A DNA stretch of 64,000 nucleotides from Pediococcus stilesii (GCF_001437075.1 NZ_JQBX01000001.1:107058-171057); one strand, 5' to 3'; positions 8,331 to 16,936 are shown, counted from the stretch's first letter. Notes: generated by a model not told the origin, from the sequence alone. A program made the numbers and translations.

Positions 8331-8666
8331 ATGAAAATTATTATTCATATTGATGAACGTGAGAAATGGCCCATGGTGCTCAGTAATTTAAAACACCTAA
8401 ACGAATTTTATACGGACGACTCTCATAACATTATTGAAATTTTGGCGAATGGCGATGCTGTCAGCGACTTACAAAAGACGTCCGAACAAATCTCTGAGAT
8501 TAAAAAAGTAATTCAACCTCACAATCACCTTGTGGCATGTAATAATTCGTTAGAACAGCGAGCCATCGATCCATTGCAGTTAATTGATGAAGCCGTAATT
8601 GTTCCATCCGGGGTCGTTGAAATAGTTCAAAAGCAAGCCGAAGGATACCATTATCTCCGCCCATGA
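8331..8666 (+). CDS. DsrE/DsrF-like small protein
   Basis: This 111-residue protein starts MKIIIHIDEREKWPMVLSNL and has the alternating strand-helix pattern of the DsrE/DsrF/TusD family, including a central strand ending in a cysteine (LVACNNSL, about residue 69), where the family often has its sulfur-carrying cysteine. Many such proteins in Gram-positive bacteria have no known role. It has TATAAT at 8287-8292 and AAGGAGGG at 8314-8321. It diverges from the fab operon and is followed by a small membrane protein gene. Family assignment is moderate; any sulfur-transfer role is inference. Confidence 0.7.
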   Translation: MKIIIHIDEREKWPMVLSNLKHLNEFYTDDSHNIIEILANGDAVSDLQKTSEQISEIKKVIQPHNHLVACNNSLEQRAIDPLQLIDEAVIVPSGVVEIVQKQAEGYHYLRP

Positions 8667-8745
8667 AGTTTAAAACTTCTTTAACTTGTTATTCACTCCA
8701 AAATGGAGAATAATATGCTTAATCAAACTGATTGGGGGGATTTAA

Positions 8746-9048
8746 ATGCCTTTTATGGCAGTTATTGCTGATTTAGTTGCGGTTGGTTTTTACTTGCTTC
8801 AAGCTCAAACACCAACCCCAGCAATGTTCACGATGGGAATTGTGGTTCAGGCCTTAATAACACTTTTACTTCTAATATTTACATTTGGCTACAAGGGGCC
8901 ACATCGACTAAGCTTTTTCCGAGCCGGTTACGTTAATTTCACATTTCGTTACGGAATTATTGCCGGATCAATGGTCATCAATGCGTTAATATTGTTTATG
9001 TATTTTTTAAATATTACTGGTCGTAATACCATTATTTTCGGTGGCTAG
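8746..9048 (+). CDS. Small membrane protein of unknown function
   Basis: This 100-residue protein was not recognised. It has three hydrophobic stretches that look like membrane segments, at about residues 2-18, 24-44 and 71-91, separated by a basic loop (YKGPHRLSFFRAGY) that should face the cytoplasm. The start at 8746 follows a run of G bases ending about seven bases upstream, which is a good ribosome binding site. It lies between the DsrE-like and YbjQ-type genes on the same strand, so the three may be co-transcribed. No function is proposed. Confidence 0.65.
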   Translation: MPFMAVIADLVAVGFYLLQAQTPTPAMFTMGIVVQALITLLLLIFTFGYKGPHRLSFFRAGYVNFTFRYGIIAGSMVINALILFMYFLNITGRNTIIFGG

Positions 9049-9096
9049 TATTATTGTTATTAACCAAATCCATAAAAATGAAAGGAAGTCTTTACT

Positions 9097-9417
9097 ATGG
9101 CAGATATTTTAGTTACAACTACCGAAAAAATCCCAGGACAAGAATATACAGTAATTGGAGAGGTTTTCGGACTAACCACACAATCAAAAAATGTTGTTCG
9201 CAACATTGGCGCTGGATTAAAAAACATTGTTGGTGGTGAAATTAAGGACTACACCGCCATGCTAAACGAAGCCCGTGACATTTCTGTTGATCGTCTACGT
9301 CAGAATGCCCAAGAAATGGGAGCAGACGCCGTTGTAATGATGCGCTTTGACTCAGGTTCAATCGGATCAGATATGCAGTCTGTCGCTGCGTATGGCACTG
9401 CTGTTAAATTCAAATAA
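9097..9417 (+). CDS. YbjQ/UPF0145 family protein
   Basis: This 106-residue protein matches the YbjQ (DUF74, UPF0145) family by several features: the N-terminal [19 protein letters not shown], the middle [17 protein letters not shown] and the C-terminal [21 protein letters not shown] split around short loops. The family forms pentamers and is sometimes called heavy-metal-binding, but its role is not established. A ribosome binding site AAAGGAAG precedes the start, and a clear terminator follows at 9433-9474. It closes the small plus-strand gene group. Confidence 0.85.
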   Translation: MADILVTTTEKIPGQEYTVIGEVFGLTTQSKNVVRNIGAGLKNIVGGEIKDYTAMLNEARDISVDRLRQNAQEMGADAVVMMRFDSGSIGSDMQSVAAYGTAVKFK

Positions 9418-9432
9418 ATAATCTCCGAACTA

Positions 9433-9474
9433 AATAAGGGGCCGCGACAAATTTTGCTGCGACTCCTTATTTTT
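9433..9474 (+). terminator. Terminator after the YbjQ-type gene
   Basis: A hairpin with arms AATAAGG and CCTTATT around a GC-rich inner stem ends in a run of T. It lies 16 bases after the stop codon and closes the plus-strand group. Confidence 0.75.
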
Positions 9475-9486
9475 AATTCTAGTTTT

Positions 9487-9912
9487 CTATTTTTCTATTT
9501 GTGAAAAGAGTTTTTCAATGATTTTTAAAGCATTATCCAACGTCATCTTAATTTCTTGCTCACTTAGATATCTATTGTAGTAATTAAACGTAGTCTTCTT
9601 AGACTTTGAATTAGCATGGAGTTTTTTCCAACGAAGGTTAGCACTATTGCTGACCGTTATTATTACACTTTTTTTAGAACGATTAAGTGCAAATTGGAAC
9701 GCTTTTAAACGTTGATTTTCTTCGATATTTCCAAGGTGAGAGTCAACCACTAATTCCGTACATAAGTCCAGCAGGCTTAAGACTTTAAATAAGTCATATT
9801 GTAGTTGATCATTCAAATCGGAATCTGCTGGTCGTTGAGCACATTCTCTATCTTTTTTCGAAAAACTTTCCACTTCCAAAATTAACTGCTGCAATTCAAA
9901 CTGTGGACTCAT
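9487..9912 (-). CDS. Unknown 141-residue protein
   Basis: The product was not recognised. It is charged and probably mostly helical, with no membrane segment or signal peptide, a basic central patch (KKLHANSKSKKTT, around residue 105) and a C-terminal helix ending IIEKLFSQIEK. The open frame extends to 9930, but GGAGAAATGG lies just before the ATG at 9912, so that start was chosen. It lies downstream of the rplS terminator on the same strand and has no obvious promoter of its own, so it may depend on read-through. It is probably a real gene, but evidence is limited to open frame, start signal and composition. Confidence 0.55.
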   Translation of the reverse strand: MSPQFELQQLILEVESFSKKDRECAQRPADSDLNDQLQYDLFKVLSLLDLCTELVVDSHLGNIEENQRLKAFQFALNRSKKSVIITVSNSANLRWKKLHANSKSKKTTFNYYNRYLSEQEIKMTLDNALKIIEKLFSQIEK

Positions 9913-9938
9913 TTCCATTTCTCCGATCATTAGTTAAC

Positions 9939-9967
9939 AAAAAAAGCCGACCCCAGTCGACTTTTTT
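9939..9967 (-). terminator. Terminator after rplS
   Basis: On the minus strand AGTCGAC and GTCGGCT form a 7-bp stem (one G-U pair) around a 4-5 base loop, followed by seven T. It begins nine bases after the rplS stop codon. Confidence 0.85.
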
Positions 9968-9975
9968 CTCGTAAT

Positions 9976-10341
9976 TTACTTTTTAGCGAAAGCTTTACGA
10001 CGATCTTCCTTGATACGAGCTGCCTTACCATGCAATGCACGTAAGTAGTATAGCTTAGCACGACGGACACGACCATGACGTACAACTTCGATTTTAGCAA
10101 CACGTGGTGAATGTAATGGGAATGTACGTTCCACACCAACACCGTTACTGATCTTACGAACTGTATAAGTAGCGCTGATTCCACTACCATGACGTTTGAT
10201 AACTACGCCTTCGAAAAGCTGAATACGTTCGTTTGAACCTTCAACAACCTTTGCATGAACTCGAACTGTATCACCAGCACGGAATTCTGGAATATCGTCA
10301 CGTAGTTGATCCTTTGTAATCTTGTCAATTAATAAATTCAT
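9976..10341 (-). CDS. rplS: 50S ribosomal protein L19
   Basis: L19 binds the 50S subunit at the 30S-50S interface. The 121-residue protein contains the family segments [27 protein letters not shown]-like (ATYTVRKIS) and [10 protein letters not shown]. Length is normal. In most Firmicutes it directly follows trmD; here an ABC transporter pair lies between them. It has its own promoter (10426-10454), a possible L19 leader, and a strong terminator, so it can be expressed alone. Confidence 0.98.
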   Translation of the reverse strand: MNLLIDKITKDQLRDDIPEFRAGDTVRVHAKVVEGSNERIQLFEGVVIKRHGSGISATYTVRKISNGVGVERTFPLHSPRVAKIEVVRHGRVRRAKLYYLRALHGKAARIKEDRRKAFAKK

Positions 10342-10421
10342 TGATAAATCTTCCCTTCGCCAATCTTCATTAACTCACCCGGAGCCAGCGGAACATTGTT
10401 AATTGTCGGTTTTAAACCAAC
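10342..10421 (-). promoter_or_regulatory. Possible L19 leader RNA
   Basis: The 80-base 5' leader of rplS begins with a hairpin at 10405-10421 (arms GTTGGTT and AACCGAC with one G-U pair), close to the predicted transcript start, followed by a G/C-rich stretch. Low-GC Gram-positives have a known L19 autoregulatory leader in this position. Assignment here is from position and the first helix only. Confidence 0.4.
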
Positions 10422-10425
10422 TAAT

Positions 10426-10454
10426 ATCGTATCATATTCCCCAATATAGTGCAA
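10426..10454 (-). promoter_or_regulatory. Promoter of rplS
   Basis: TTGCAC (10449-10454) and TACGAT (10426-10431) are separated by exactly 17 bases. The -35 overlaps the region just before the end of the FetB-like gene. It provides rplS with transcription independent of trmD. Confidence 0.6.
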
Positions 10455-10456
10455 AA

Positions 10457-11212
10457 TTATTTTAATTGCATATCAGCATTATAGAAACGTGGATATGCTA
10501 GATAACAGGCGATAACACTACCAATACTGGTCGCCGCCATTAACATGAACGTTACCATTATTTGGTACAAAATGGCCTTCGTTGGGTCAACTCCTGCAAA
10601 AATCAGTCCTGACATCATTCCCGGCAAACTAACGAGACCGACCGTTTTAGCCGAGTCAATCGTCGGTGCCATTCCTGTTTTAATGGAATTTTGAACAATT
10701 GCCTTAGAAGCCTGTTTTAAATTTGCACCCAATGCTAAACGTTCCAAAACACCCTGACGCTGATCTCGAAAGCTGCCGTTCATGCTCCTGTAGCAAAGTC
10801 CGATCGCGACCATGGCATTGCTGGCGATCATCCCTGAAATTGGAACAATTTGACTTGGCGTAAACTTAATTGCGTGAGCCAAAATTAACAGCAAAATTGT
10901 CGTAATGGTGGCAACTCCAATTGCCAACAGACTGATCCAAAATGCAAACGGAATTCCCTCGGCACGTTTCTTGGCGTTGGAGGCAGCATTGAAAATAATA
11001 ATTAAAACCATTAGCAGCGTTAGCCATACTTGGTCAACTTTAATAATATAAGTTAAAACATATCCGACAATTGTTAGTTGAACAACTGCCCGAAGTACGC
11101 CGACCAACATATCCTTTTCTAATCCAATTTTTTCTTTTAAATTAATTGCTAAAGCAATTACCACTAAAACAATTGCAAACATCAATGCCGTTGGACTTAC
11201 AATCAAATTCAT
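10457..11212 (-). CDS. fetB: FetB/YbbM-type ABC transporter permease
   Basis: This 251-residue membrane protein belongs to the UPF0014 (FetB/YbbM) permease family. It has about six or seven hydrophobic segments and the family stretches VVQLTIVGYVLTYII and GLVSLPGMMSGLIFAGVDP. In E. coli FetAB exports iron and protects against oxidative stress; the same role here is inferred. It overlaps the ATPase gene by four bases, so both are co-translated. The pair interrupts the usual trmD-rplS order and ends directly before the rplS promoter. Confidence 0.88.
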   Translation of the reverse strand: MNLIVSPTALMFAIVLVVIALAINLKEKIGLEKDMLVGVLRAVVQLTIVGYVLTYIIKVDQVWLTLLMVLIIIFNAASNAKKRAEGIPFAFWISLLAIGVATITTILLLILAHAIKFTPSQIVPISGMIASNAMVAIGLCYRSMNGSFRDQRQGVLERLALGANLKQASKAIVQNSIKTGMAPTIDSAKTVGLVSLPGMMSGLIFAGVDPTKAILYQIMVTFMLMAATSIGSVIACYLAYPRFYNADMQLK

Positions 11213-11862
11213 TGAGTCACACCTGCCATTCTGCCATCTTTAATTGTCACCAATCGATGTGCTAGACTAATTTCAGATTCGTCATGTGTAATCGCCAAAA
11301 TGGTGACATCTTTCTTTTGGTTTAGATTTTCAATCAATTTATGAACGATTTCTTTCGTATCCGCATCAAGCCCCGTAGTAACTTCATCTAGAAGCAGAAC
11401 TCGCGGAGTAAAGAGTAAATTTCGAATTAATGCCACTCGTTGCTTTTCGCCACCCGATAGTTCCGTAATATTTTTATGTAAAAACGTACTTTTTAAATCT
11501 ACCGACTCGAGTGCTAGCTCTGCTTTTTGCTCATCAAAATTCTGATTTCGAATTTCAAATGGAAATGCTAGATTATCTTGCACGGTAGTTCCAAATAAAC
11601 TTGGCTGTTGAAAACAATACGATACTTCTCGACGATAAGTTTCCTTTGGAATGTCATTTTGTTGTTTTCCTTCGAAAATTATTTCACCGCTTGTTGGAGT
11701 AAGCAATGTAGCTAACAATCGTAAAAACGTACTTTTCCCAGAACCCGATGGACCACTAATGGTCACGTATTCGCCTTCTTCGATTGTAAAATCAATGTTC
11801 TTTAAGATCTCGATGCCATCAATTTGATAGCCTAATTTTGAAACAGTAAAAATATTTGCCAT
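11209..11862 (-). CDS. fetA: FetA-type ABC transporter ATP-binding protein
   Basis: The 217-residue ABC ATPase has Walker A GPSGSGKST at about residues 37-45, the Q-loop FQQPSLFG, the signature LSGGEKQR near residue 135, and Walker B VLLLDEVTTGLD. The switch histidine lies in AITHDE. It is partnered by the overlapping FetB-type permease, forming a likely iron exporter at the cytoplasmic membrane. It starts 109 bases after the trmD stop, so it is not tightly coupled to trmD and may use its own promoter. Confidence 0.9.
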   Translation of the reverse strand: MANIFTVSKLGYQIDGIEILKNIDFTIEEGEYVTISGPSGSGKSTFLRLLATLLTPTSGEIIFEGKQQNDIPKETYRREVSYCFQQPSLFGTTVQDNLAFPFEIRNQNFDEQKAELALESVDLKSTFLHKNITELSGGEKQRVALIRNLLFTPRVLLLDEVTTGLDADTKEIVHKLIENLNQKKDVTILAITHDESEISLAHRLVTIKDGRMAGVTQ

Positions 11863-11970
11863 CCTAATTACCTCTCGAACAATTTAGAACAATTATAAAC
11901 TATATTTCAAAATTTTCATAACAATTAGATTGGTTAATCTTGCTTATACAGCAAACTCCTGTCATATATT

Positions 11971-12708
11971 TTACATATCAGGCGTTTGTAGTTCACGTAG
12001 AATTTTTTGATCTTCCGGCGATAAAGGAGCCGTTTTTAACAAGTCTGGTCGTCGTTCCAGCGTTTTTTTCAGTGACTGGGTTCGACGCCATTCATCAATC
12101 TTTCCGTGATTGCCACTTAGTAAAATTGAAGGAACCTTTAATCCTCTAAAATCCTCGGGACGCGTGTATTGCGGAAATTCTAATAGGCCCGTTGAAAAAG
12201 AATCCCCGACAGCTGATTCTTGGTTACCTAAAATTGATGGTAGTAGCCGAACCGTTGCATCAATCATTGTTAAGGCGGCCAATTCGCCTCCTGTAATGAC
12301 AAAATCACCTAGTGAAACTTCGTCATCAACCAGAGTTTTAATTCGTTCGTCATATCCTTCATAATGTCCACAAATAAAAGTCAGATGTTCTTCTTTAGCA
12401 AAATCTTCAGCCATTGCTTGGTCGAATTTTTTACCACCGGGATCAACCAGGATCACTCGGCCAGCCGATTGGTTATTTTGGCTCTTTACATGCTCCATTG
12501 CATCAAAGATTGGCTGTGGGGTTAACAGCATGCCTGCGCCACCACCGTACGGATAGTCATCGACGTTTCCATGTTTATTTGTTGAATATTGACGAAAATC
12601 AGTTACCTCGGCATCTAACTTTCCAGCCTCGATTGCTTTGCCAACAATCGATTCATGCAGCGGAACCTCAACCATTTTTGGAAATAAAGTTAACACGTCA
12701 ATTTTCAT
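11971..12708 (-). CDS. trmD: tRNA (guanine-37-N1)-methyltransferase
   Basis: TrmD methylates G37 next to the anticodon in tRNAs that read CNN codons and so keeps the reading frame. The 245-residue protein has the SAM-binding knot with [11 protein letters not shown] at about residue 53, the [11 protein letters not shown] segment near residue 113, and [13 protein letters not shown]. The family length is typical. The start codon overlaps the rimM stop by one base (TAATG), so the two are coupled. Confidence 0.98.
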   Translation of the reverse strand: MKIDVLTLFPKMVEVPLHESIVGKAIEAGKLDAEVTDFRQYSTNKHGNVDDYPYGGGAGMLLTPQPIFDAMEHVKSQNNQSAGRVILVDPGGKKFDQAMAEDFAKEEHLTFICGHYEGYDERIKTLVDDEVSLGDFVITGGELAALTMIDATVRLLPSILGNQESAVGDSFSTGLLEFPQYTRPEDFRGLKVPSILLSGNHGKIDEWRRTQSLKKTLERRPDLLKTAPLSPEDQKILRELQTPDM

Positions 12709-13223
12709 TAGTCTAACCCCTCCGGAACCTCGACCGTAACTTGATTTTGTTCTAAGTTAACGTCTAATATAACATCCTTTAGGTAAGGCAATAATAAGTC
12801 CGGTTTCCCTGGACGTTTTACAACCCAAACATCATTTGGACCATACGACAAGACTTCTTTGATCACTCCGAGCTTAATACCATTTTCAAATACATCTAGT
12901 CCAACGATCTGATGCAAATAGAATTCGCCCTCATCAAGGTCTTGTAGCTGCTCTTCTTCGACTTTAAGAATCATTCCCTTATACTTTTCAACGTCATTAA
13001 TGGTATCAATGCCCTCAAATGTGATTAAAAAGGTTCCCTTGTGTTCTTTAGCCGATCTAACAACCACCGTTGCTAGCGGAGTAGCTGTCTTTTCATCCTT
13101 AAAAATTTGTAGCTGTGAACCAGATTTAAACCGATCTTCAGGAAAATCAGTATATGAAATTACCTTTACTTCTCCACGCAGTCCACGAGTATTTACGATC
13201 TTACCGACATTGTAATAATTCAT
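12708..13223 (-). CDS. rimM: Ribosome maturation factor RimM
   Basis: RimM binds S19 and helps assemble the 30S head. The 171-residue protein has the N-terminal RimM domain ([18 protein letters not shown]) and a C-terminal PRC-barrel ([13 protein letters not shown] and [13 protein letters not shown]). The frame continues to a GTG at 13232, but GGTGG lies five bases before the ATG at 13223, which gives a normal RimM N-terminus. In most relatives a KH-domain gene (khpA/ylqC) lies between rpsP and rimM; here there is only a terminator and about 130 bases. Confidence 0.97.
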   Translation of the reverse strand: MNYYNVGKIVNTRGLRGEVKVISYTDFPEDRFKSGSQLQIFKDEKTATPLATVVVRSAKEHKGTFLITFEGIDTINDVEKYKGMILKVEEEQLQDLDEGEFYLHQIVGLDVFENGIKLGVIKEVLSYGPNDVWVVKRPGKPDLLLPYLKDVILDVNLEQNQVTVEVPEGLD

Positions 13224-13295
13224 TAGTTCCACCTTTTCATTACATCCAAAACGTAATTTGCGTTAAAACATTGTTTAAAATCATTATTTATACAT

Positions 13296-13339
13296 AAAAA
13301 GAAGGACGCAATAAAACCTTCGTTTTATTTACGCCCTTC
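13296..13339 (-). terminator. Terminator after rpsP
   Basis: A long hairpin (arms 13301-13318 and 13322-13339) reads GAAGGGCGTAAATAAAAC against GGTTTTATTGCGTCCTTC, followed by TTTTT on the minus strand. It separates rpsP from rimM-trmD. Confidence 0.85.
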
Positions 13340-13352
13340 AATCAGGTATAAC

Positions 13353-13625
13353 CTATTTTGTATACTTAGCTTCGTGATACTTCTTCATAATTCCCGCTTT
13401 TGAGAAAATGTTTTTAACAGTATCAGAAGGTTGAGCACCATTGTTTAACCAGTTTAAGATTTCTTCTTCTTCAAGTTTAACTGAAGCTGGTTCTGTTAAT
13501 GGGTTGTATGTTCCGACTTGGGCGATAAAACGACCATCACGTGGTGAACGTGAATCAGCAACCACGACACGGTAGAAAGGACGCTTCTTTGAACCCATAC
13601 GTTTCAAACGAATCTTTACAGACAT
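13353..13625 (-). CDS. rpsP: 30S ribosomal protein S16
   Basis: S16 is a small-subunit assembly protein. The 90-residue product starts [19 protein letters not shown] and contains [14 protein letters not shown], both diagnostic. A GGAGGTG ribosome binding site precedes the ATG. It has its own extended -10 promoter (13658-13686) and a strong terminator, so it forms a single-gene unit. An arcB-type gene separates it from ffh. Confidence 0.98.
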
Positions 13626-13657
13626 GTTGACACCTCCACTATTTATTCACGAGTAAT

Positions 13658-13686
13658 AATATACCAGTTATCCGTATAGATGTAAA
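13658..13686 (-). promoter_or_regulatory. Promoter of rpsP
   Basis: TTTACA (13681-13686) and TATATT (13658-13663) are 17 bases apart, and TGG directly before the -10 makes it an extended -10 promoter. Confidence 0.65.
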
Positions 13687-13715
13687 GTGTTTTTCCTTAA
13701 CAGATTGAAAATTGG

Positions 13716-14732
13716 TTAAAATAAATATTCTGGGATAAATAAATCTCCTAAAGTAACAGCCATAATTGCTTTAATCGAGTGCAAACGATTTTCGGCTTCT
13801 TCAAAAACAATCGACTGAGGACCATTGAATACCTCATCAGTAATTTCCAAGGCATCCATCCCAAATTGTTCGCCTAATTTTTTGCCAATCACGGTGTCAT
13901 GATCATGAAAAGCTGGCAAACAATGCATTACAACCGTTTCAGATTTTCCAGTTTGATTCAGCAGATGTCGATTAATTTGATATGGTCTCAACATCTTTAT
14001 TCGATCAGTGGGGTCGACATCTTCTCCCATTGAAATCCAAACATCCGTATAAAGAACATCGGCTTCTTTAACTGCTTCAATCGGATCATCGGTGATTAAA
14101 ACTTTACTACCATTTTGTTTAGCTTCATCTAGCGCAATCTTAAGAACTTCATCCGTTGGCCAAAGCTGTTTGGGCGCGCCAACTTGAATATTAACCCCTA
14201 ACTTAGCCGCCGTGACTAACAATGAATTGCTAACATTGTTACGCCCATCGCCCAAATAGGCCAATTTAAGTCCATCTAAATTACCAAACTTTTCTTTTAA
14301 AGTTAAAAAATCGGCAAGCATTTGAGTTGGGTGCCATTCATCAGTCAATCCATTCCAAACTGGGACACCGCTATAATCAGCTATTTGCTCTACATCGCTT
14401 TGTTTAAATCCCCTAAACTCAATTCCGTCAAACATTCCTCCCAGCACTTTTGCAGTATCAATTATGGATTCCTTTTGTTTTAATTGAATATCATCTTTTC
14501 CTAAAAAAACGGGATAAGCACCCAAATCATTGGCCGCCACGGTAAATGCCGAACGTGTTCTGGTTGAGTTTTTCTCGAATAATAACGCAATACTTTTTCC
14601 ATATAAATACTGATGAGGAATATTATTTTGCTTCAGGTTTTTTAAATGTTCCGCAAAATCAATCAAGTAGTTTATTTCCGCTTTTGAAAAATCAATCTCC
14701 TTTAAAAACGACTCTTTATAAAAATGATTCAT
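13716..14732 (-). CDS. arcB: Ornithine carbamoyltransferase, catabolic type
   Basis: The enzyme interconverts ornithine plus carbamoyl phosphate with citrulline. The 338-residue protein has the carbamoyl phosphate loop STRTR (about residues 56-60), [13 protein letters not shown] around residue 127, and the ornithine-binding HCLPAFHD near residue 272. Its length and the segments EFRGF and [10 protein letters not shown] resemble the arginine deiminase pathway enzyme ArcB more than biosynthetic ArgF. It stands alone: no arcA or arcC is beside it. Two ARG-box-like palindromes lie upstream, so control by ArgR is likely. ArgF remains an alternative name. Confidence 0.9.
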   Translation of the reverse strand: MNHFYKESFLKEIDFSKAEINYLIDFAEHLKNLKQNNIPHQYLYGKSIALLFEKNSTRTRSAFTVAANDLGAYPVFLGKDDIQLKQKESIIDTAKVLGGMFDGIEFRGFKQSDVEQIADYSGVPVWNGLTDEWHPTQMLADFLTLKEKFGNLDGLKLAYLGDGRNNVSNSLLVTAAKLGVNIQVGAPKQLWPTDEVLKIALDEAKQNGSKVLITDDPIEAVKEADVLYTDVWISMGEDVDPTDRIKMLRPYQINRHLLNQTGKSETVVMHCLPAFHDHDTVIGKKLGEQFGMDALEITDEVFNGPQSIVFEEAENRLHSIKAIMAVTLGDLFIPEYLF

Positions 14733-14817
14733 CCGCTACCTCCACAAACATTGAATATTTATTTATATTTATTAATACAAGTCACAATAACTCTCTTAAT
14801 AATTAAAATCAAGCATT

Positions 14818-14835
14818 TTGGAATAATTATACAAA
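14818..14835 (-). promoter_or_regulatory. ARG box (proximal)
   Basis: TTGGAATAATTATACAAA fits the ArgR/AhrC operator pattern TnTGnATwwwwATnCAnA at all fixed positions but one. It is centred 40 bases from a second such box, as expected for the hexameric arginine repressor acting on the arcB-type gene. Confidence 0.65.
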
Positions 14836-14857
14836 ATATGTTCATAATTGCTTTTAA

Positions 14858-14875
14858 ATAGAATATATATTCATT
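14858..14875 (-). promoter_or_regulatory. ARG box (distal)
   Basis: ATAGAATATATATTCATT contains the perfect 12-base palindrome GAATATATATTC and matches the core of the ArgR operator. With the proximal box it forms a pair spaced by 40 bases, close to four helical turns. Confidence 0.6.
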
Positions 14876-15050
14876 TTTTGTATCACAACGGTGGATTAGG
14901 TGAGCATCAAACCTATCGTCATCATCTATACATTGGCCGTTTTATGAATAAAAATACCAAAAATTATGGATTGGTCTTTTTGGAATGATATTTTCCGATC
15001 TCGAGCACCATTCATTTTACTTCCGGTACCTGCATCGTTTTTAACGTCAC

Positions 15051-15090
15051 AAAAAAAGGAAATCAATTCAATTTTGAATTAATTTCCTTA
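15051..15090 (-). terminator. Terminator after ffh
   Basis: On the minus strand AAGGAAATTAATTCA and TTGAATTGATTTCCTT form a stem with a short A-rich loop, followed by seven T. It ends the ylxM-ffh transcript. Confidence 0.85.
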
Positions 15091-15144
15091 AACTTCGGTT
15101 ATTGTTAAATCAAACTTCAATATTTATACCTAAAATACCATTAA

Positions 15145-16575
15145 TTAACGCTTTTTGTTCTTCTTCATGCGTTTCTTTTTATTTTTCTTGTTTCGCTTCA
15201 TCATCGAATTCATTGCCATTTTCGACAATTTTCCTTTGATTCCGTTCCCCATCAAGCCTTCCATTCCAGCGAAGTTTCCTTTAGACATTTGATTCATCAT
15301 TTTTTTCATTTGATTAAATTGCTTAATCATTCGATTAACTTCAACAACTGGACGTCCAGAACCAGCGGCAATGCGTCGACGACGGCTTGGATTTAAAATA
15401 TCTGGATCTTCACGTTCCGCATTTGTCATAGAATAAACAATTGCTTTAGTGTGCTCAATATCTTTAGGATCAACGTTCATATTCTTCATCATGGGGTTAT
15501 TAGCCATTCCAGGAATCATTTTCATGACGTCTTCCAGTGGCCCCATGTTTTGAACCTGGGTTAATTGATCCACAAAATCGTTAAAATCAAAGGTATTTTC
15601 CCGAATCTTTTGAGTCATTTCGGCAGCTTGCTTCTCATCAAAATCCTTTTGCGTTTTTTCGATTAAAGTCAGCATGTCACCCATGCCCAGGATTCTGGAC
15701 GCCATTCGGTCGGGATGGAAAACATCCAAGTCTTCCATCTTTTCACCTTGACCAACAAATTTGATTGGTTTACCAGTGACCGAACGAATTGAAAGTGCGG
15801 CACCACCACGGGTGTCACCATCCAATTTTGTTAGAACAACTCCCGTAATATCAAGTTTTTCATTAAAACCTTCGGCGGTATTAACTGCATTTTGACCAGT
15901 CATTGCATCAACAACCAGTAAAATTTCATTTGGTTGCGCAAGAGCCTTAATATCAGCTAACTCTTGCATCAGTTTTTCATCAATTTGTAATCGACCGGCA
16001 GTATCGATAAAAACATAATCGTTTTTATTTTCGGCTGCCTGCGCCAAACCGTGCCGTACAATGTCAACTGGACTAACATCAGTTCCTTCTTCATAAACAG
16101 GTACATCAATCTGTTGACCGACTTGAACTAATTGGTCAATCGCGGCAGGTCGATAAACGTCAGCCGCAATCAATAATGGGCGTGCCTTTTGTTCATTTTT
16201 AAGTTTTAATGCTAGCTTACCAGTTGTTGTTGTTTTACCGGCACCTTGAAGCCCAGCCATCATAATAATAGTTGGAATTTTTGGCGATTTATTTAGAGGA
16301 GCATCTTCCTCCCCCATCATCTTGACCAACTCGTCATTAACAAGTTTGACAATTTGTTGAGCTGGATTTAAGCCTTCCAAAATATCCGAACCAATTGCTT
16401 GATCCCGCACAGTTTTGACAAATTGTTTAACTACTTTAAAGTTAACGTCAGCTTCCAACAGTGCCAAACGAATTTCTCGCATCGTGTCACGTAAGTCAGC
16501 TTCAGTTACCTTTCCTTTTTTTCGTAAATTAGTAAATGTTTTTTGTAATCGTTCTGTTAGACCTTCAAAAGCCAT
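15145..16575 (-). CDS. ffh: Signal recognition particle protein
   Basis: Ffh binds signal sequences and 4.5S/6S RNA and targets ribosomes to FtsY at the membrane. The 476-residue protein has the N-domain, the GTPase P-loop GLQGAGKTT at residues 108-116, DTAGRLQID, TKLDGDTRGG, and a methionine-rich M domain with SGRPVVEVNRMIKQF and a basic tail. Length is normal. It is last in the smc-ftsY-ylxM-ffh series and ends in a strong terminator. Confidence 0.98.
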   Translation of the reverse strand: MAFEGLTERLQKTFTNLRKKGKVTEADLRDTMREIRLALLEADVNFKVVKQFVKTVRDQAIGSDILEGLNPAQQIVKLVNDELVKMMGEEDAPLNKSPKIPTIIMMAGLQGAGKTTTTGKLALKLKNEQKARPLLIAADVYRPAAIDQLVQVGQQIDVPVYEEGTDVSPVDIVRHGLAQAAENKNDYVFIDTAGRLQIDEKLMQELADIKALAQPNEILLVVDAMTGQNAVNTAEGFNEKLDITGVVLTKLDGDTRGGAALSIRSVTGKPIKFVGQGEKMEDLDVFHPDRMASRILGMGDMLTLIEKTQKDFDEKQAAEMTQKIRENTFDFNDFVDQLTQVQNMGPLEDVMKMIPGMANNPMMKNMNVDPKDIEHTKAIVYSMTNAEREDPDILNPSRRRRIAAGSGRPVVEVNRMIKQFNQMKKMMNQMSKGNFAGMEGLMGNGIKGKLSKMAMNSMMKRNKKNKKKRMKKNKKR

Positions 16576-16591
16576 TTAAAGCCCCTCCGTC

Positions 16592-16933
16592 TTATTCTTC
16601 TTCGCTCTTTTCGAGATCATCTAAAAGGCGTCGTAATTCTGTATCTTTTGAATAATTTAGGTTTATATAATCTAATATTTGGTCAAATTGCTGGTTACGC
16701 TTTTCAAAGTTACGCAACAAATGCAACTTCTCTTCGTATTTTTCAAGAATATTAACCGTTCTTTTAATGTTATCATAAACGGCCTGTCGACTAACTTGAA
16801 ATTCTTCAGAAATTTCACCTAACGAGTAATCATCCGCGTAGTAAAGGGTTATGTACTCTTTTTGCTTAGATGTCAATAGTTGTTCGTAAAATTCAAGTAA
16901 ACTATTGATGCGATTATTTTTTTCAATTTCCAT
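16592..16933 (-). CDS. ylxM: YlxM-family signal recognition accessory protein
   Basis: YlxM (UPF0122) is a small helix-turn-helix protein found next to ffh and ftsY in Firmicutes; in streptococci it affects SRP function. The 113-residue product has [21 protein letters not shown], split here as two helices, followed by a sigma-like HTH with [19 protein letters not shown]. It starts three bases after the ftsY stop and ends 16 bases before ffh. The order ftsY-ylxM-ffh is the usual one. Confidence 0.95.
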   Translation of the reverse strand: MEIEKNNRINSLLEFYEQLLTSKQKEYITLYYADDYSLGEISEEFQVSRQAVYDNIKRTVNILEKYEEKLHLLRNFEKRNQQFDQILDYINLNYSKDTELRRLLDDLEKSEEE

Positions 16934-16936
16934 TAG

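Larger units (their letters stand above)
14733..15144. other. Intergenic region between ffh and arcB
   Basis: These 412 bases hold two ARG-box-like palindromes (14818-14835 and 14858-14875) and the ffh terminator (15051-15090). On the plus strand, one frame from about 14880 to 15104 is open except for a single TGA and reads as HNGGLGEHQTYRHHLY at its start; no match is recognised. No complete gene is supported. Confidence 0.6.

Noticed and set aside
14733..14760. A further ARG box near the arcB start
   Set aside because: The stretch ATAAATATTCA matches only half of the operator and lacks a paired half.
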